A stretch of 64,000 nucleotides of DNA from Gemmatimonadota bacterium (GTDB lineage Bacteria > Gemmatimonadota > Gemmatimonadetes > Gemmatimonadales > Gemmatimonadaceae). This document shows positions 20,562 to 29,321 of this stretch, in pieces. The stretch lies in contig JARIFA010000001.1 of assembly GCA_031127075.1 (NCBI GenBank), positions 1 through 64,000 of the forward strand. The letters run 5' to 3'. The notes beneath the pieces are model-generated. The model saw only the letters and a list, made by a program, of their open reading frames with translations. It ran no database searches and had not been told where the DNA came from. The translations under genes were made by a program, and so were the position numbers. The number at the start of each line of letters is the position of its first letter. Within the stretch, counting starts at the first letter, position 1.

Positions 20562-23315
20562 ATGTCGACCCCCCCGATCGCGAGCGTCTTCAACGACGCC
20601 TACGCCGCCGAGCAGTTCGAGGCTTACCGACGCGACCCGGCCTCCGTCGAGGAGTCGTGGCGCCAGTTCTTCCGATTCGCCGAGGAGGCGATGGGCCGTG
20701 CGCCCGCCGCAGCCGGCGGTGCGACCGACCCGGATCACGACCGCAAGGTCGCCGGCGCGGCGCGCTACACCACCGCGATCCGCACCTTCGGCCACCTCGC
20801 GGTCCCGCTCGATCCGCTCGGCACACCGCCGCCGAGCGCCGCGGAGCTGACGCTGGAGTTCCACGGCATCAGCGACGCCGATCTCGACGCCGTCACCGGC
20901 GCCTCGCTCGGGTTCCCGCACCTCGCCACGGCGCGCGACGTCGCGGCACGCCTCCGCAAGCGCTACTGCACGAACCTCGCCGTCGAGGTCGGGCACCTCG
21001 GCTCCGAGGAGGAGCGCGCCTGGTTCCGGCAGCTCTTCACCGAGGAGCAGCTCACCCGTCCGCTCACCGCCGACGAAAAGCAGCAGGTGCTGCGCCGGCT
21101 GACCGAGGTCGACGGCTTCGAGCGCTTCCTCGGCCGCACCTTCGTCGGCTACAAGCGCTTCTCCATCGAGGGGACCGACGCGCTCGTCCCGATGCTCGAC
21201 ACGGTGATCGCCGAGTCGGCCGCCGTCGGTGCGACGCACGTGGCCATCTCGATGGCGCACCGCGGGCGCATCAGCGTCCTCGCACACGTGCTCGGCAAGC
21301 CGGTCGCACAGATCTTCGGGGAGTTCCAGGGGCGCCACGACCATCTCGGCGGGATGTCCACCGGCGACGTGAAGTACCACCTCGGCTTCGACGGCACGCG
21401 TACCACGCCGCACGGCACCGTCGAGGTCTCGCTCGTGCCGAACCCGAGCCATCTGGAGATCGTGAATCCCGTGCTCCAGGGGCGCGCGCGCGCGCTGCAG
21501 CGCACCGCCGACGGCGGGCGCGACGAGCACGCGGTGGTCCCGATCTGCATCCACGGCGACGCCGCCTTCCCGGGCGAGGGGATCGTCCCCGAGACGATCA
21601 ACCTCTCGCGCCTCCGCGCCTACCGTGTGGGCGGAACGCTGCACCTGATCGTGAACAATCAGGTCGGCTTCACCACGGATCCCATCGACGCGCGTTCCAC
21701 GCGGTACGCGAGCGACGTCGCGAAGGGGTACGAGATGCCGATCATCCACGTGAACGCGGACGACGCCGAGGCGTGCGTCATCGCGATGCGTATCGCGGTC
21801 GCCTACCGCACACGCTTCGGGAAGGATTTCCTCGTGGACCTCGTCGGCTACCGCCGCTGGGGCCACAACGAGGGTGACGAGCCGACCTTCACGCAGCCGC
21901 AGCTCTATGAGCGCATCAAGGCGCACCCGACGCCGCGGCAGGTCTGGGGGCGGCGCCTCGCGGCGGAGGGGCTCGTGACGCCCGCGCAGGTCGAGGCAAT
22001 CGACGGTGAAGTCGCGGCCGGCTTCCAGGCGGCATTCGAGGCATCGAAGGCGGCCCCCGCGGGCCACGCGCACGCCGCGGCTCCGGTGACGCCCGAGGCG
22101 GTGCACACCGCCGTCCCGACGGAGACGCTCACCGCGTGGAACGAAGCGCAGCTCACCTACCCCGCCGACTTCACGCCGCATCCGCGCCTCGCCAAGCAGC
22201 TCGAGCGACGGCGCGAGGCGATGGGCGAGGCCGGCGGCATAGACTGGGGCCACGCGGAATCGCTCGCCTTCGCGTCGATCCTCGCCGAGGGGATGCACAT
22301 CCGGCTCAGCGGGCAGGACGTCGAGCGCGGCACCTTCTCGCACCGCCACGCGGTGCTGCACGACGTCACGACGAACGGCACCTACGCCCCGCTCGCCCAT
22401 CTCCCGGGCGTGACGGCGCGCTTCGAGGTCTACAACTCCGCGCTCTCCGAGATGGCGGTGATGGGCTTCGAGTACGGCTACAGCGTCACGGCGCCCGACA
22501 CGCTGACCCTCTGGGAGGGCCAGTTCGGTGACTTCGCGAATGTCGCGCAGCCGATCATCGATCAGTTCATCGCCTCCGACCGCGCGAAGTGGGGCCAGGA
22601 CAGTGGGCTCGTGCTGCTGCTCCCGCACGGCTACGAGGGCCAGGGCCCGGAGCACTCGAGCGCACGGCTCGAGCGATTCCTGCAGCTCTGCGCGGAGGAG
22701 AACCTCCGCGTCGCCTACCCGAGCACGCCGGCACAGTACTTCCACATCCTGCGGCGACAGGCGCGGCGGACGCATCGACGTCCGCTCGTGCTGATGCAGC
22801 CCAAGTCGCTGCTGCGTCTCGCGCAGGCGGCCTCGACGCTCGCCGACCTGAGCGGCGGGACCTTCCGGCCGGTGCTCGACGACCCGCAGGCGGAGACGAA
22901 GCGCGCCGAGGTGAAGCGCCTCGTCTTCTGCACCGGTAAGGTCTACTACGACCTCGTGGCGAAGGGGATCCCGTCGACCGTCGCGGTGGTGCGCGTCGAG
23001 GAGCTCTATCCCTGGCCGCACGAGGCGATCGCCGGGATCGTCGACCGCTACCCGAACATCGACGAAGTGGCGTGGGTGCAGGAGGAGCCGAAGAACCAGG
23101 GCGCGTGGAGCTTCGTCGCGCCGCGGCTCCGCGTCTCCACCGGGAACGCGCTCGTCATCCGCTACTACGGCCGGCCGGAGCGCGCGAGTCCCGCGGAGGG
23201 GTATCCCGCGGAGCACGCGGAGGAGCAGGGGCGGATCGTGACGGAGGTGCTGGAGAGTCCGGTGGCGGCCGTCGGGTCGCGTCGGGCGTCGGGCACCGCG
23301 CGCGTCGGCGCGTAA
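20562..23315 (+). CDS. sucA: 2-oxoglutarate dehydrogenase E1 component
   Basis: Near full-length E1 architecture: MAHRGRISVLAHVLGKP, GDVKYHLGFDG, HGDAAFPGEGIV, YRRWGHNEGDEP, GYEGQGPEHSSARLERFLQLCAEENLRV. Confidence 0.97.
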   Translation: MSTPPIASVFNDAYAAEQFEAYRRDPASVEESWRQFFRFAEEAMGRAPAAAGGATDPDHDRKVAGAARYTTAIRTFGHLAVPLDPLGTPPPSAAELTLEFHGISDADLDAVTGASLGFPHLATARDVAARLRKRYCTNLAVEVGHLGSEEERAWFRQLFTEEQLTRPLTADEKQQVLRRLTEVDGFERFLGRTFVGYKRFSIEGTDALVPMLDTVIAESAAVGATHVAISMAHRGRISVLAHVLGKPVAQIFGEFQGRHDHLGGMSTGDVKYHLGFDGTRTTPHGTVEVSLVPNPSHLEIVNPVLQGRARALQRTADGGRDEHAVVPICIHGDAAFPGEGIVPETINLSRLRAYRVGGTLHLIVNNQVGFTTDPIDARSTRYASDVAKGYEMPIIHVNADDAEACVIAMRIAVAYRTRFGKDFLVDLVGYRRWGHNEGDEPTFTQPQLYERIKAHPTPRQVWGRRLAAEGLVTPAQVEAIDGEVAAGFQAAFEASKAAPAGHAHAAAPVTPEAVHTAVPTETLTAWNEAQLTYPADFTPHPRLAKQLERRREAMGEAGGIDWGHAESLAFASILAEGMHIRLSGQDVERGTFSHRHAVLHDVTTNGTYAPLAHLPGVTARFEVYNSALSEMAVMGFEYGYSVTAPDTLTLWEGQFGDFANVAQPIIDQFIASDRAKWGQDSGLVLLLPHGYEGQGPEHSSARLERFLQLCAEENLRVAYPSTPAQYFHILRRQARRTHRRPLVLMQPKSLLRLAQAASTLADLSGGTFRPVLDDPQAETKRAEVKRLVFCTGKVYYDLVAKGIPSTVAVVRVEELYPWPHEAIAGIVDRYPNIDEVAWVQEEPKNQGAWSFVAPRLRVSTGNALVIRYYGRPERASPAEGYPAEHAEEQGRIVTEVLESPVAAVGSRRASGTARVGA

Positions 23316-23325
23316 GGTCGCGGGG

Positions 23326-24648
23326 ATGGGGCGGCCGCGCGTCGTAATCATCGGGGGCGGGTTTGGCGGCCTGAACGCCGCCCGCGCTCTGGCGCGCCCC
23401 GACCTCGAGGTGCTGCTGATCGACCGCACAAACCACCACCTCTTCCAGCCACTGCTGTATCAGGTGGCCACGACCTCGCTCGCGCCGAGCGACGTGACCG
23501 CGCCGATCCGCTGGATCCTTCGGCGCCAGAAGAACGTCACGACGTTGCTTGGTACGGTTGAGACGATTGACCGGCGGAACCGGTCGATCCGCGTGGTGGG
23601 CGAGGGCGACCCGATCCACTACGACTATCTGATCGTCGCCCCCGGAACGCGTCACGCTTACTTCGGGCACCCCGAGTGGGAGCGGTGGGCGCCGGGGCTC
23701 AAGAGCGTCGAGGACGCGCGTCGTATCCGCAAGCGCTTCCTGCTCGCCTTCGAGCGCGCGGAGTGGGAGGACGACCCCGTCGCGCGACAGGCGCTGCTGA
23801 CCTACGTGATTGTCGGCGGCGGCCCGACGGGCGTGGAGCTCGCGGGCGTGCTCCCGGAGATGTGTGCGGTGGCGTTCCGTCCCGACTTCCGGCGCATCGA
23901 CACCTCGACCGTCCGCGTGATCCTCGTCGAGGGAGGGCCGCGCATCCTGCCGGCGTTCCCGCCGGAACTCTCGCAGCGGGCGCACGACGACCTCGTCCAG
24001 ATGGGGGTCGAGGTCCGCACGAATGCGATCGTGACGCACATCGATGAAGACGGCGTGCAGATCGGCGACGAGCGGATCCGCTCGCAATCGGTCTTCTGGG
24101 CCGCGGGGAATGCGGCCTCCCCCCTGCTGAAGACGCTCGACGTGCCGCTCGACGGCGCGGGGCGTGCGATCGTCGGTCCGGAGCTCACCGTCCCCGACGA
24201 TCCGCGCGTCTTCGTGATCGGCGATGCGGCGACGGTGCGCGATGTGCGCGGGCACGAGGTCCCTGCGGTCGCGCCGGCCGCGACCCAGATGGGGGTGCAC
24301 GCCGCGCGGAACATCTTCGCACAGCTCGCCGGCGAGCCGATGCACCCGTTCCGCTATTTCAACAAGGGCGACCTCGCGACGATCGGGCGGCACAAGGCGG
24401 TCGCGACCTTCTTCGACGGGAAGCTCCAGTTCGCCGGGCATCTCGCCTGGTTCATCTGGCTCTTCGTGCACGTGATGTTCCTGGTCGGCTTCCGCAACCG
24501 GGTCAGCGTGCTGACGCAGTGGGCGTACAACTATTTGTTCTTCGAGCGGGGCGTGCGGCTCATCACCGAGACGGAGGACGCGTCGATGTCGCGGCATCCG
24601 GCCAAGACGGGGAAGACCGGGGAGTATGAAGCGCCGAGCGCAGGGTGA
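23326..24648 (+). CDS. ndh: NAD(P)/FAD-dependent oxidoreductase, type II NADH dehydrogenase
   Basis: VIIGGGFGGLNAARAL, LLIDRTNHHLFQPLLYQVAT, VFVIGDAA and C-terminal membrane-binding region. Confidence 0.92.
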   Translation: MGRPRVVIIGGGFGGLNAARALARPDLEVLLIDRTNHHLFQPLLYQVATTSLAPSDVTAPIRWILRRQKNVTTLLGTVETIDRRNRSIRVVGEGDPIHYDYLIVAPGTRHAYFGHPEWERWAPGLKSVEDARRIRKRFLLAFERAEWEDDPVARQALLTYVIVGGGPTGVELAGVLPEMCAVAFRPDFRRIDTSTVRVILVEGGPRILPAFPPELSQRAHDDLVQMGVEVRTNAIVTHIDEDGVQIGDERIRSQSVFWAAGNAASPLLKTLDVPLDGAGRAIVGPELTVPDDPRVFVIGDAATVRDVRGHEVPAVAPAATQMGVHAARNIFAQLAGEPMHPFRYFNKGDLATIGRHKAVATFFDGKLQFAGHLAWFIWLFVHVMFLVGFRNRVSVLTQWAYNYLFFERGVRLITETEDASMSRHPAKTGKTGEYEAPSAG

Positions 24649-24690
24649 ACCGATGGGGGTCGAGGTTGAGCGCGACCCATCCGAGCTCCC

Positions 24691-26049
24691 TCACCCGCCC
24701 TTCGCCTCACCATGCGTCGGGATATGCTGCTCAATCCCCATCCCCAGCAGGATGGTGATCCCCGCGAGCGCCGCCCCGGTATAGAACGGGACGCCCTGCC
24801 CGAGATAATCGAACGCGAACCCGGCCCAGATCGGGCCGACGACCCGCGCGAGCCCCCCGAAGGTCTGCTGCACGCCCATATACAGCCCACGCTCGTGGTT
24901 CGGGATCACCTGTGAGAGCATCCCCGTCACGCACGGGAAGGTGAACGCGGTACCGAGCGGGATCAGCAGGATCGCGAGCGCGAGCGTCACGACATTCGTC
25001 GTGAACGGCAGCGCCCCCAAGCCGAGGGCGAGCAGGGTCTGCCCGATGCGGGAGAGCCGCGGCTCACGAAAGCGATCGACCGCCGGGCCGAGGACGAGCG
25101 CACGCGCCACGACGGAGATCACGCCGATGTAGGTGAAGACCCACCCGATCTGCCCCACTCCGATGGCGAACCGCGCGTTGAGGAAGAGCGCGAGGATCGC
25201 CGTCATCCCTTGGAACGCGCCCATCCCGACCGCGTACATCCAGATCAGCCGAGAGGCCGGCTCCATCGGATGCGAGAGGACCCGCCGGAGCGCGGTCCCC
25301 GACCGCTGCACCTTCGGCCGCGCGTGCTCCGCGGTTCCCGCGTACTCGTTCGACTCGGTGAGATATCGGAACGCGAAGGTCATCGTCACGAGGGTGAGCC
25401 CGAACGCCACGAGCCCCGGCCCCGCGTTCCCGAAGAGCTTCGCCGACCCGGACCCGAGCACAGGGCCGAGCGCCACACCGGCGTTCGTCGCGGCGGAGAG
25501 CCACCCGAGCGTCTTGGCCCGATCCTTCGGCTCAGTGGCGTCGGCCACATACGCCTGGATCACGCCGGTGGTGCCACCACCTGCGCCCTGGATGATGCGC
25601 GAGAGAAAGAGGAGTTCGAGGGAGTTCGCGAAGGCGAACCCGATGTAGGCGATCCCGCTCGCCGCCATCCCCACCAGCAGCGCGGGGCGCCGTCCCACCC
25701 GATCGGAGACCCGGCCCCAGAAGGGCGCGCTCAGCAGCTGGGCGATTGCGAAGGAGGAGACGAGCAGGGCGATCACCGCCCCCTCGCCCCCCATCCCGAA
25801 CCCGTCGAAGAGCCGCCAGAGCGGCCCCTGCCCCACGAAGCGCTGGGCGTAGAAGGGCATCAGCGGGAGCACCATCAGGAGCCCCACCATATCCAGGAAC
25901 GCCGTCACCATCAGCACGACCAGCTTGCCCAGCAGAGCCTCGCGTCGGGAGTCGAAGGAAAGATAGCCCCGGCGACCACCACGGTCGCGGTGCCGGCGGC
26001 ACCGTGGTCCCTGCCGCGCCTGGCCGATTCGCGCGACAGCTCGGGGCAT
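24691..26049 (-). CDS. MFS transporter (TetA-like)
   Basis: GRVSDRVGRRPALLVG loop motif and ~12 hydrophobic segments; start uncertain (true start may be nearer 25960). Confidence 0.85.
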   Translation of the reverse strand: MPRAVARIGQARQGPRCRRHRDRGGRRGYLSFDSRREALLGKLVVLMVTAFLDMVGLLMVLPLMPFYAQRFVGQGPLWRLFDGFGMGGEGAVIALLVSSFAIAQLLSAPFWGRVSDRVGRRPALLVGMAASGIAYIGFAFANSLELLFLSRIIQGAGGGTTGVIQAYVADATEPKDRAKTLGWLSAATNAGVALGPVLGSGSAKLFGNAGPGLVAFGLTLVTMTFAFRYLTESNEYAGTAEHARPKVQRSGTALRRVLSHPMEPASRLIWMYAVGMGAFQGMTAILALFLNARFAIGVGQIGWVFTYIGVISVVARALVLGPAVDRFREPRLSRIGQTLLALGLGALPFTTNVVTLALAILLIPLGTAFTFPCVTGMLSQVIPNHERGLYMGVQQTFGGLARVVGPIWAGFAFDYLGQGVPFYTGAALAGITILLGMGIEQHIPTHGEAKGG

Positions 26050-26113
26050 CCCCCACCCCAGCGTCAGGCCTTCCCTCTGCGGCGCCGACCCCGGCCGGCC
26101 GTACCTTCTCCGG

Positions 26114-26890
26114 GTGCTCGAGATCATCGGCAGGGCGGCCAGAGAATCGCTCGAGTCGTTCGGCGCGGCGGGGAAGCTCACCGCCGAGGCCGTTCGTTCC
26201 GCGCGCGATGTCCGGACCTGGTGGCCCAACCTCACCCTCCAGGCCCGGCAGCTCGGCGTCGATTCCCTCCCGATCGGGACGCTGATCGCCCTCTTCACCG
26301 GCGTCGTCCTCGCCCTGCTCGCGAGCTACAGCTTCACCGGCGCCGTCCCGCGCTACCTCGTGGGTACCCTCGTGCAGAAGACGGTGATGATGGAACTCGC
26401 CCCGGTGCTCACCGGCCTCGCCCTCGCCGGCCGCGTGGGGGCGAACATCGCCGCCGAACTCGGCACGATGCGCGTCACCGAGCAGATCGATGCGCTCGAG
26501 ACCCTCTCCTACGACCCCGTCGCCTACCTCGTCGTCCCACGCGTCATCGCGGGCGTGATGATGTTCCCCGTCGTCGTGGGGGTCGCGATGTTCGTCGGCC
26601 TCGGCGCCGGGTGGGCCGCCTCGCTCGGCCTCCTCGACCTCTCCTCGACCGAGTTCCTGAAGGGCGCGCGCCTCTTCTTCGACCTCTTCGACGTCCGCTA
26701 CGGCCTCGTGAAGGCCGCCAGCTTCGGCTTCGCCGTCTCGCTCCTCGGCTGCGTCAACGGCCTCCGCGCCCGAGGCGGCGCGCAGGGGGTCGGGAGCGCG
26801 GCGACTCACGCCGTCGTGCAATCCGCCATCATGATCCTGGTGCTGGACGCCTTCTGGGCGGTCGTCTGGCTCCTCGGGAGAACCCCATGA
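26114..26890 (+). CDS. mlaE: MlaE family lipid ABC transporter permease
   Basis: ELAPVLTGLALAGRVGANIAAELGTMRVTEQIDALETLSYDPVAYLVVPR signature. Confidence 0.93.
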   Translation: MLEIIGRAARESLESFGAAGKLTAEAVRSARDVRTWWPNLTLQARQLGVDSLPIGTLIALFTGVVLALLASYSFTGAVPRYLVGTLVQKTVMMELAPVLTGLALAGRVGANIAAELGTMRVTEQIDALETLSYDPVAYLVVPRVIAGVMMFPVVVGVAMFVGLGAGWAASLGLLDLSSTEFLKGARLFFDLFDVRYGLVKAASFGFAVSLLGCVNGLRARGGAQGVGSAATHAVVQSAIMILVLDAFWAVVWLLGRTP

Positions 26891-27897
26891 AGACCCGTTC
26901 GAACGATTGGCTCGTCGGCCTCACCATCGTCATCACGATGGGGCTCATCGTCGCCGCGACCCTCTTCCTCCAGCAGAGCGAACTCGGCCGCAAGCGTGAC
27001 ACCGCCACCGCGCGCTTCCGCGACGTCGGGAGTCTCCAGGTCGGGAACGCGGTGGTCATCCGCGGGGTCTCCGCCGGCCGAGTCACGCAGATCGCCCTCG
27101 CGCCGAAGGGCTGGGTCGTGGTGGCGATGGAGCTCGACCGCGCGACGACGCTCCCCGTCGATCCGGTGGTCCTGCTGCAGGCCTCGAGCCTCTTCGGGGA
27201 GTGGCAGGCGATGATCACCTCCCGGGCCGCGGTGCCGGTGAACCGCGACGTCGTCGCCCAGGTGGAGGACGCCCTCGACGCACCCACGGGCGCGCTCCCT
27301 GGCGCGGTCCTCCCCGACATCGCGCAGCTCACCACCGTCGCCGGCGGGATCGCCGGGAACGTCGCCTCGGTGGCCGAGCGGGTCCGCACGGCGTTCAACG
27401 ACACGGCCGCGCTGGAGCTGCGCACCTCCATCCGCAACTTCAGCGTCCTCTCCGGCGACCTCGCGCGCGCGGTCCGTGCGCAGTCGCGGAACCTCGACTC
27501 ACTCGCGCTCACGGCGCGCGTCGGCCTCGCCGACGTCGCCGCCTCCTCGGCCGCGCTCCGCCGCACGATGCAACGGGTCGACACCGCCACGTCGACGGGG
27601 GCGCTCGAGGAGATCCTCGCCGAGAGCCGCGTCGCCTCGCGCAACCTGCGGCTCGCGACCGAGCGCTTCGAGACGCTGTCGCAGGCGCTCGCCGCCTCGG
27701 AGGCCAACCTCCGCGGGGCGATCGGCAAGGCCGACACCGTGCTCGGACGCATCGAACGCGGCGAGGGCTCCATCGGGCTCCTCGTCAACGACCCGCGGCT
27801 CTACCGGAACGCCGACTCCCTCCTCGTCGAGCTGCGCACGCTGGTCGTGGATGTGCGCCGCGACCCCAAGCGGTACTTTTCCGTCCGCGTGTTCTAG
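26887..27897 (+). CDS. mlaD: MlaD/MCE family protein
   Basis: N-terminal TM and MCE domain VGSLQVGNAVVIRGVSAGRVTQIAL; ATGA overlap with mlaE. Confidence 0.9.
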   Translation: MKTRSNDWLVGLTIVITMGLIVAATLFLQQSELGRKRDTATARFRDVGSLQVGNAVVIRGVSAGRVTQIALAPKGWVVVAMELDRATTLPVDPVVLLQASSLFGEWQAMITSRAAVPVNRDVVAQVEDALDAPTGALPGAVLPDIAQLTTVAGGIAGNVASVAERVRTAFNDTAALELRTSIRNFSVLSGDLARAVRAQSRNLDSLALTARVGLADVAASSAALRRTMQRVDTATSTGALEEILAESRVASRNLRLATERFETLSQALAASEANLRGAIGKADTVLGRIERGEGSIGLLVNDPRLYRNADSLLVELRTLVVDVRRDPKRYFSVRVF

Positions 27898-27950
27898 GCC
27901 TCCGCCACGGCGGGGGTGACCCTCCCCCTCCCCGTCCGGAGCCATCGTCG

Positions 27951-29246
27951 ATGTCGAACCGCCGCGAGTTCCTCGCCTCCGCCTCCACCCTCGGCGCGGC
28001 CGTCGCGCTCGGCGCGCACCCCACCGACGCCCTCGCCGCCGAGGCAGAGTCCCTCCAGCAGGGCACGGGGCTCCCACCGGCCATCCAGGCGCTCCGCCCG
28101 ATGCGTGACGGGGTGGTGCCCATCAGCGTCGCCGAACGGCAGGGACGGATCGAGAAGGCCAAGCGCCTGATGCGCGAGCAGGGGATCGACGCCCTGATGC
28201 TCGCCGGCGGCACCTCGATGGTGTACTTCACGGGGATCCAGTGGGGGAACAGCGAGCGGCTCCTCGCCGCCTTCATCCCCGCCACCGGCCGCCCCTTCCT
28301 CGTGACGCCGAAGTTCGAGGAGGAGCGCGCGATGGAGCAGGTCGCGCTCGGCCCGATGCAGGGGACCGCCGATGTCTATCCGTGGGAGGAGCACGAGGAC
28401 CCATACGCGGTGATCGCCACCGCCCTCCGCGCGCGCGGCCTCACCACCGCGACGATCGCCTGCGAGGAGACGGTGCGGTTCCAGTTCACCTACGGCGTGA
28501 CGAACCTCCCCGCGGTGAAGGTCGTCGATGGCACCCCTGTCACCGCCGGGTGCCGGATGGTGAAGGACCGGCACGAACTCGCCCTGATGCGCCACGCCAG
28601 CGCCGTGACGCTCAAGGCGTACGAGGCGGCGTGGAAGTCGCTGCGCGAGGGGATGACGCAGGACGACTTCGGCCGCCTCGTCTCGCAGGCGCACAGCCGC
28701 CTCGGCTTCTCCGGCAGCGCCGGCGTACAGGTGGGGCAGTACTCCGCGCTCCCGCATGGCTCCGCCACCCCGCAGGTGATCCGCGAGGGGAGCATCCTCC
28801 TGATCGACGGCGGGTGCAAGGTGGAGGGGTACAGCTCCGACATCTCACGTACCTTCGTGCTCGGCCGTCCGACGCAGAAGATGAAGGACGTCTTCGAGAT
28901 CGAGTTCCGCGCGCAGACCGCCGCGCTCCGCGCCGCGCGCCCCGGACTCCCCTGCGAAGCGGTCGATGCCGCCGCGCGGAAGGTGATCGTCGACGCGGGC
29001 TACGGCCCCGACTACAAGTACTTCTCGCATCGCGTCGGCCACGGGATGGGGATGGACGGCCACGAGTGGCCGTACCTCGTCCGCGGCAACACCCGACTTC
29101 TGGAGCCGGGGATGGTCTTCAGCGACGAGCCCGGGATCTACCTCCCGGGCGAGTTCGGCATCCGGCTCGAGGACGATATGGTCATCACCGAGACCGGCGC
29201 CGAGCTCTTTACGCCGCAGTCGGAGAGCCTCGAGAAGCCGTTCTGA
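27951..29246 (+). CDS. M24 family metallopeptidase (Xaa-Pro aminopeptidase-like), Tat-type signal
   Basis: NRREFLASAS twin-Arg; DGGCKVEGYSSDISRTF, HRVGHGMGMDGHE, FSDEPGIYLPGEFGIRLEDDMVIT. Confidence 0.92.
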   Translation: MSNRREFLASASTLGAAVALGAHPTDALAAEAESLQQGTGLPPAIQALRPMRDGVVPISVAERQGRIEKAKRLMREQGIDALMLAGGTSMVYFTGIQWGNSERLLAAFIPATGRPFLVTPKFEEERAMEQVALGPMQGTADVYPWEEHEDPYAVIATALRARGLTTATIACEETVRFQFTYGVTNLPAVKVVDGTPVTAGCRMVKDRHELALMRHASAVTLKAYEAAWKSLREGMTQDDFGRLVSQAHSRLGFSGSAGVQVGQYSALPHGSATPQVIREGSILLIDGGCKVEGYSSDISRTFVLGRPTQKMKDVFEIEFRAQTAALRAARPGLPCEAVDAAARKVIVDAGYGPDYKYFSHRVGHGMGMDGHEWPYLVRGNTRLLEPGMVFSDEPGIYLPGEFGIRLEDDMVITETGAELFTPQSESLEKPF

Positions 29247-29280
29247 TCTCCTGCACGCCACACACAGCGCAGGGCAGCCC

Positions 29281-29319
29281 ACGACGCCCCTCCCGCCGCT
29301 CCGGCGGGAGGGGCGTCGT
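29281..29319. terminator. Convergent intergenic hairpin
   Basis: Perfect 17-bp stem ACGACGCCCCTCCCGCC-GCTCC-GGCGGGAGGGGCGTCGT between convergent genes. Confidence 0.7.
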
Positions 29320-29321
29320 CG

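Noticed and set aside
19554-23429. 1291-aa minus-strand ORF
   Set aside because: Antisense shadow of sucA/chaN in GC-rich DNA; Arg/Gly/Glu/Val-rich with no recognisable domain.
24691-26049. MFS transporter as a tetracycline resistance gene
   Set aside because: TetA-like motifs are general to DHA1 MFS exporters; substrate cannot be inferred.
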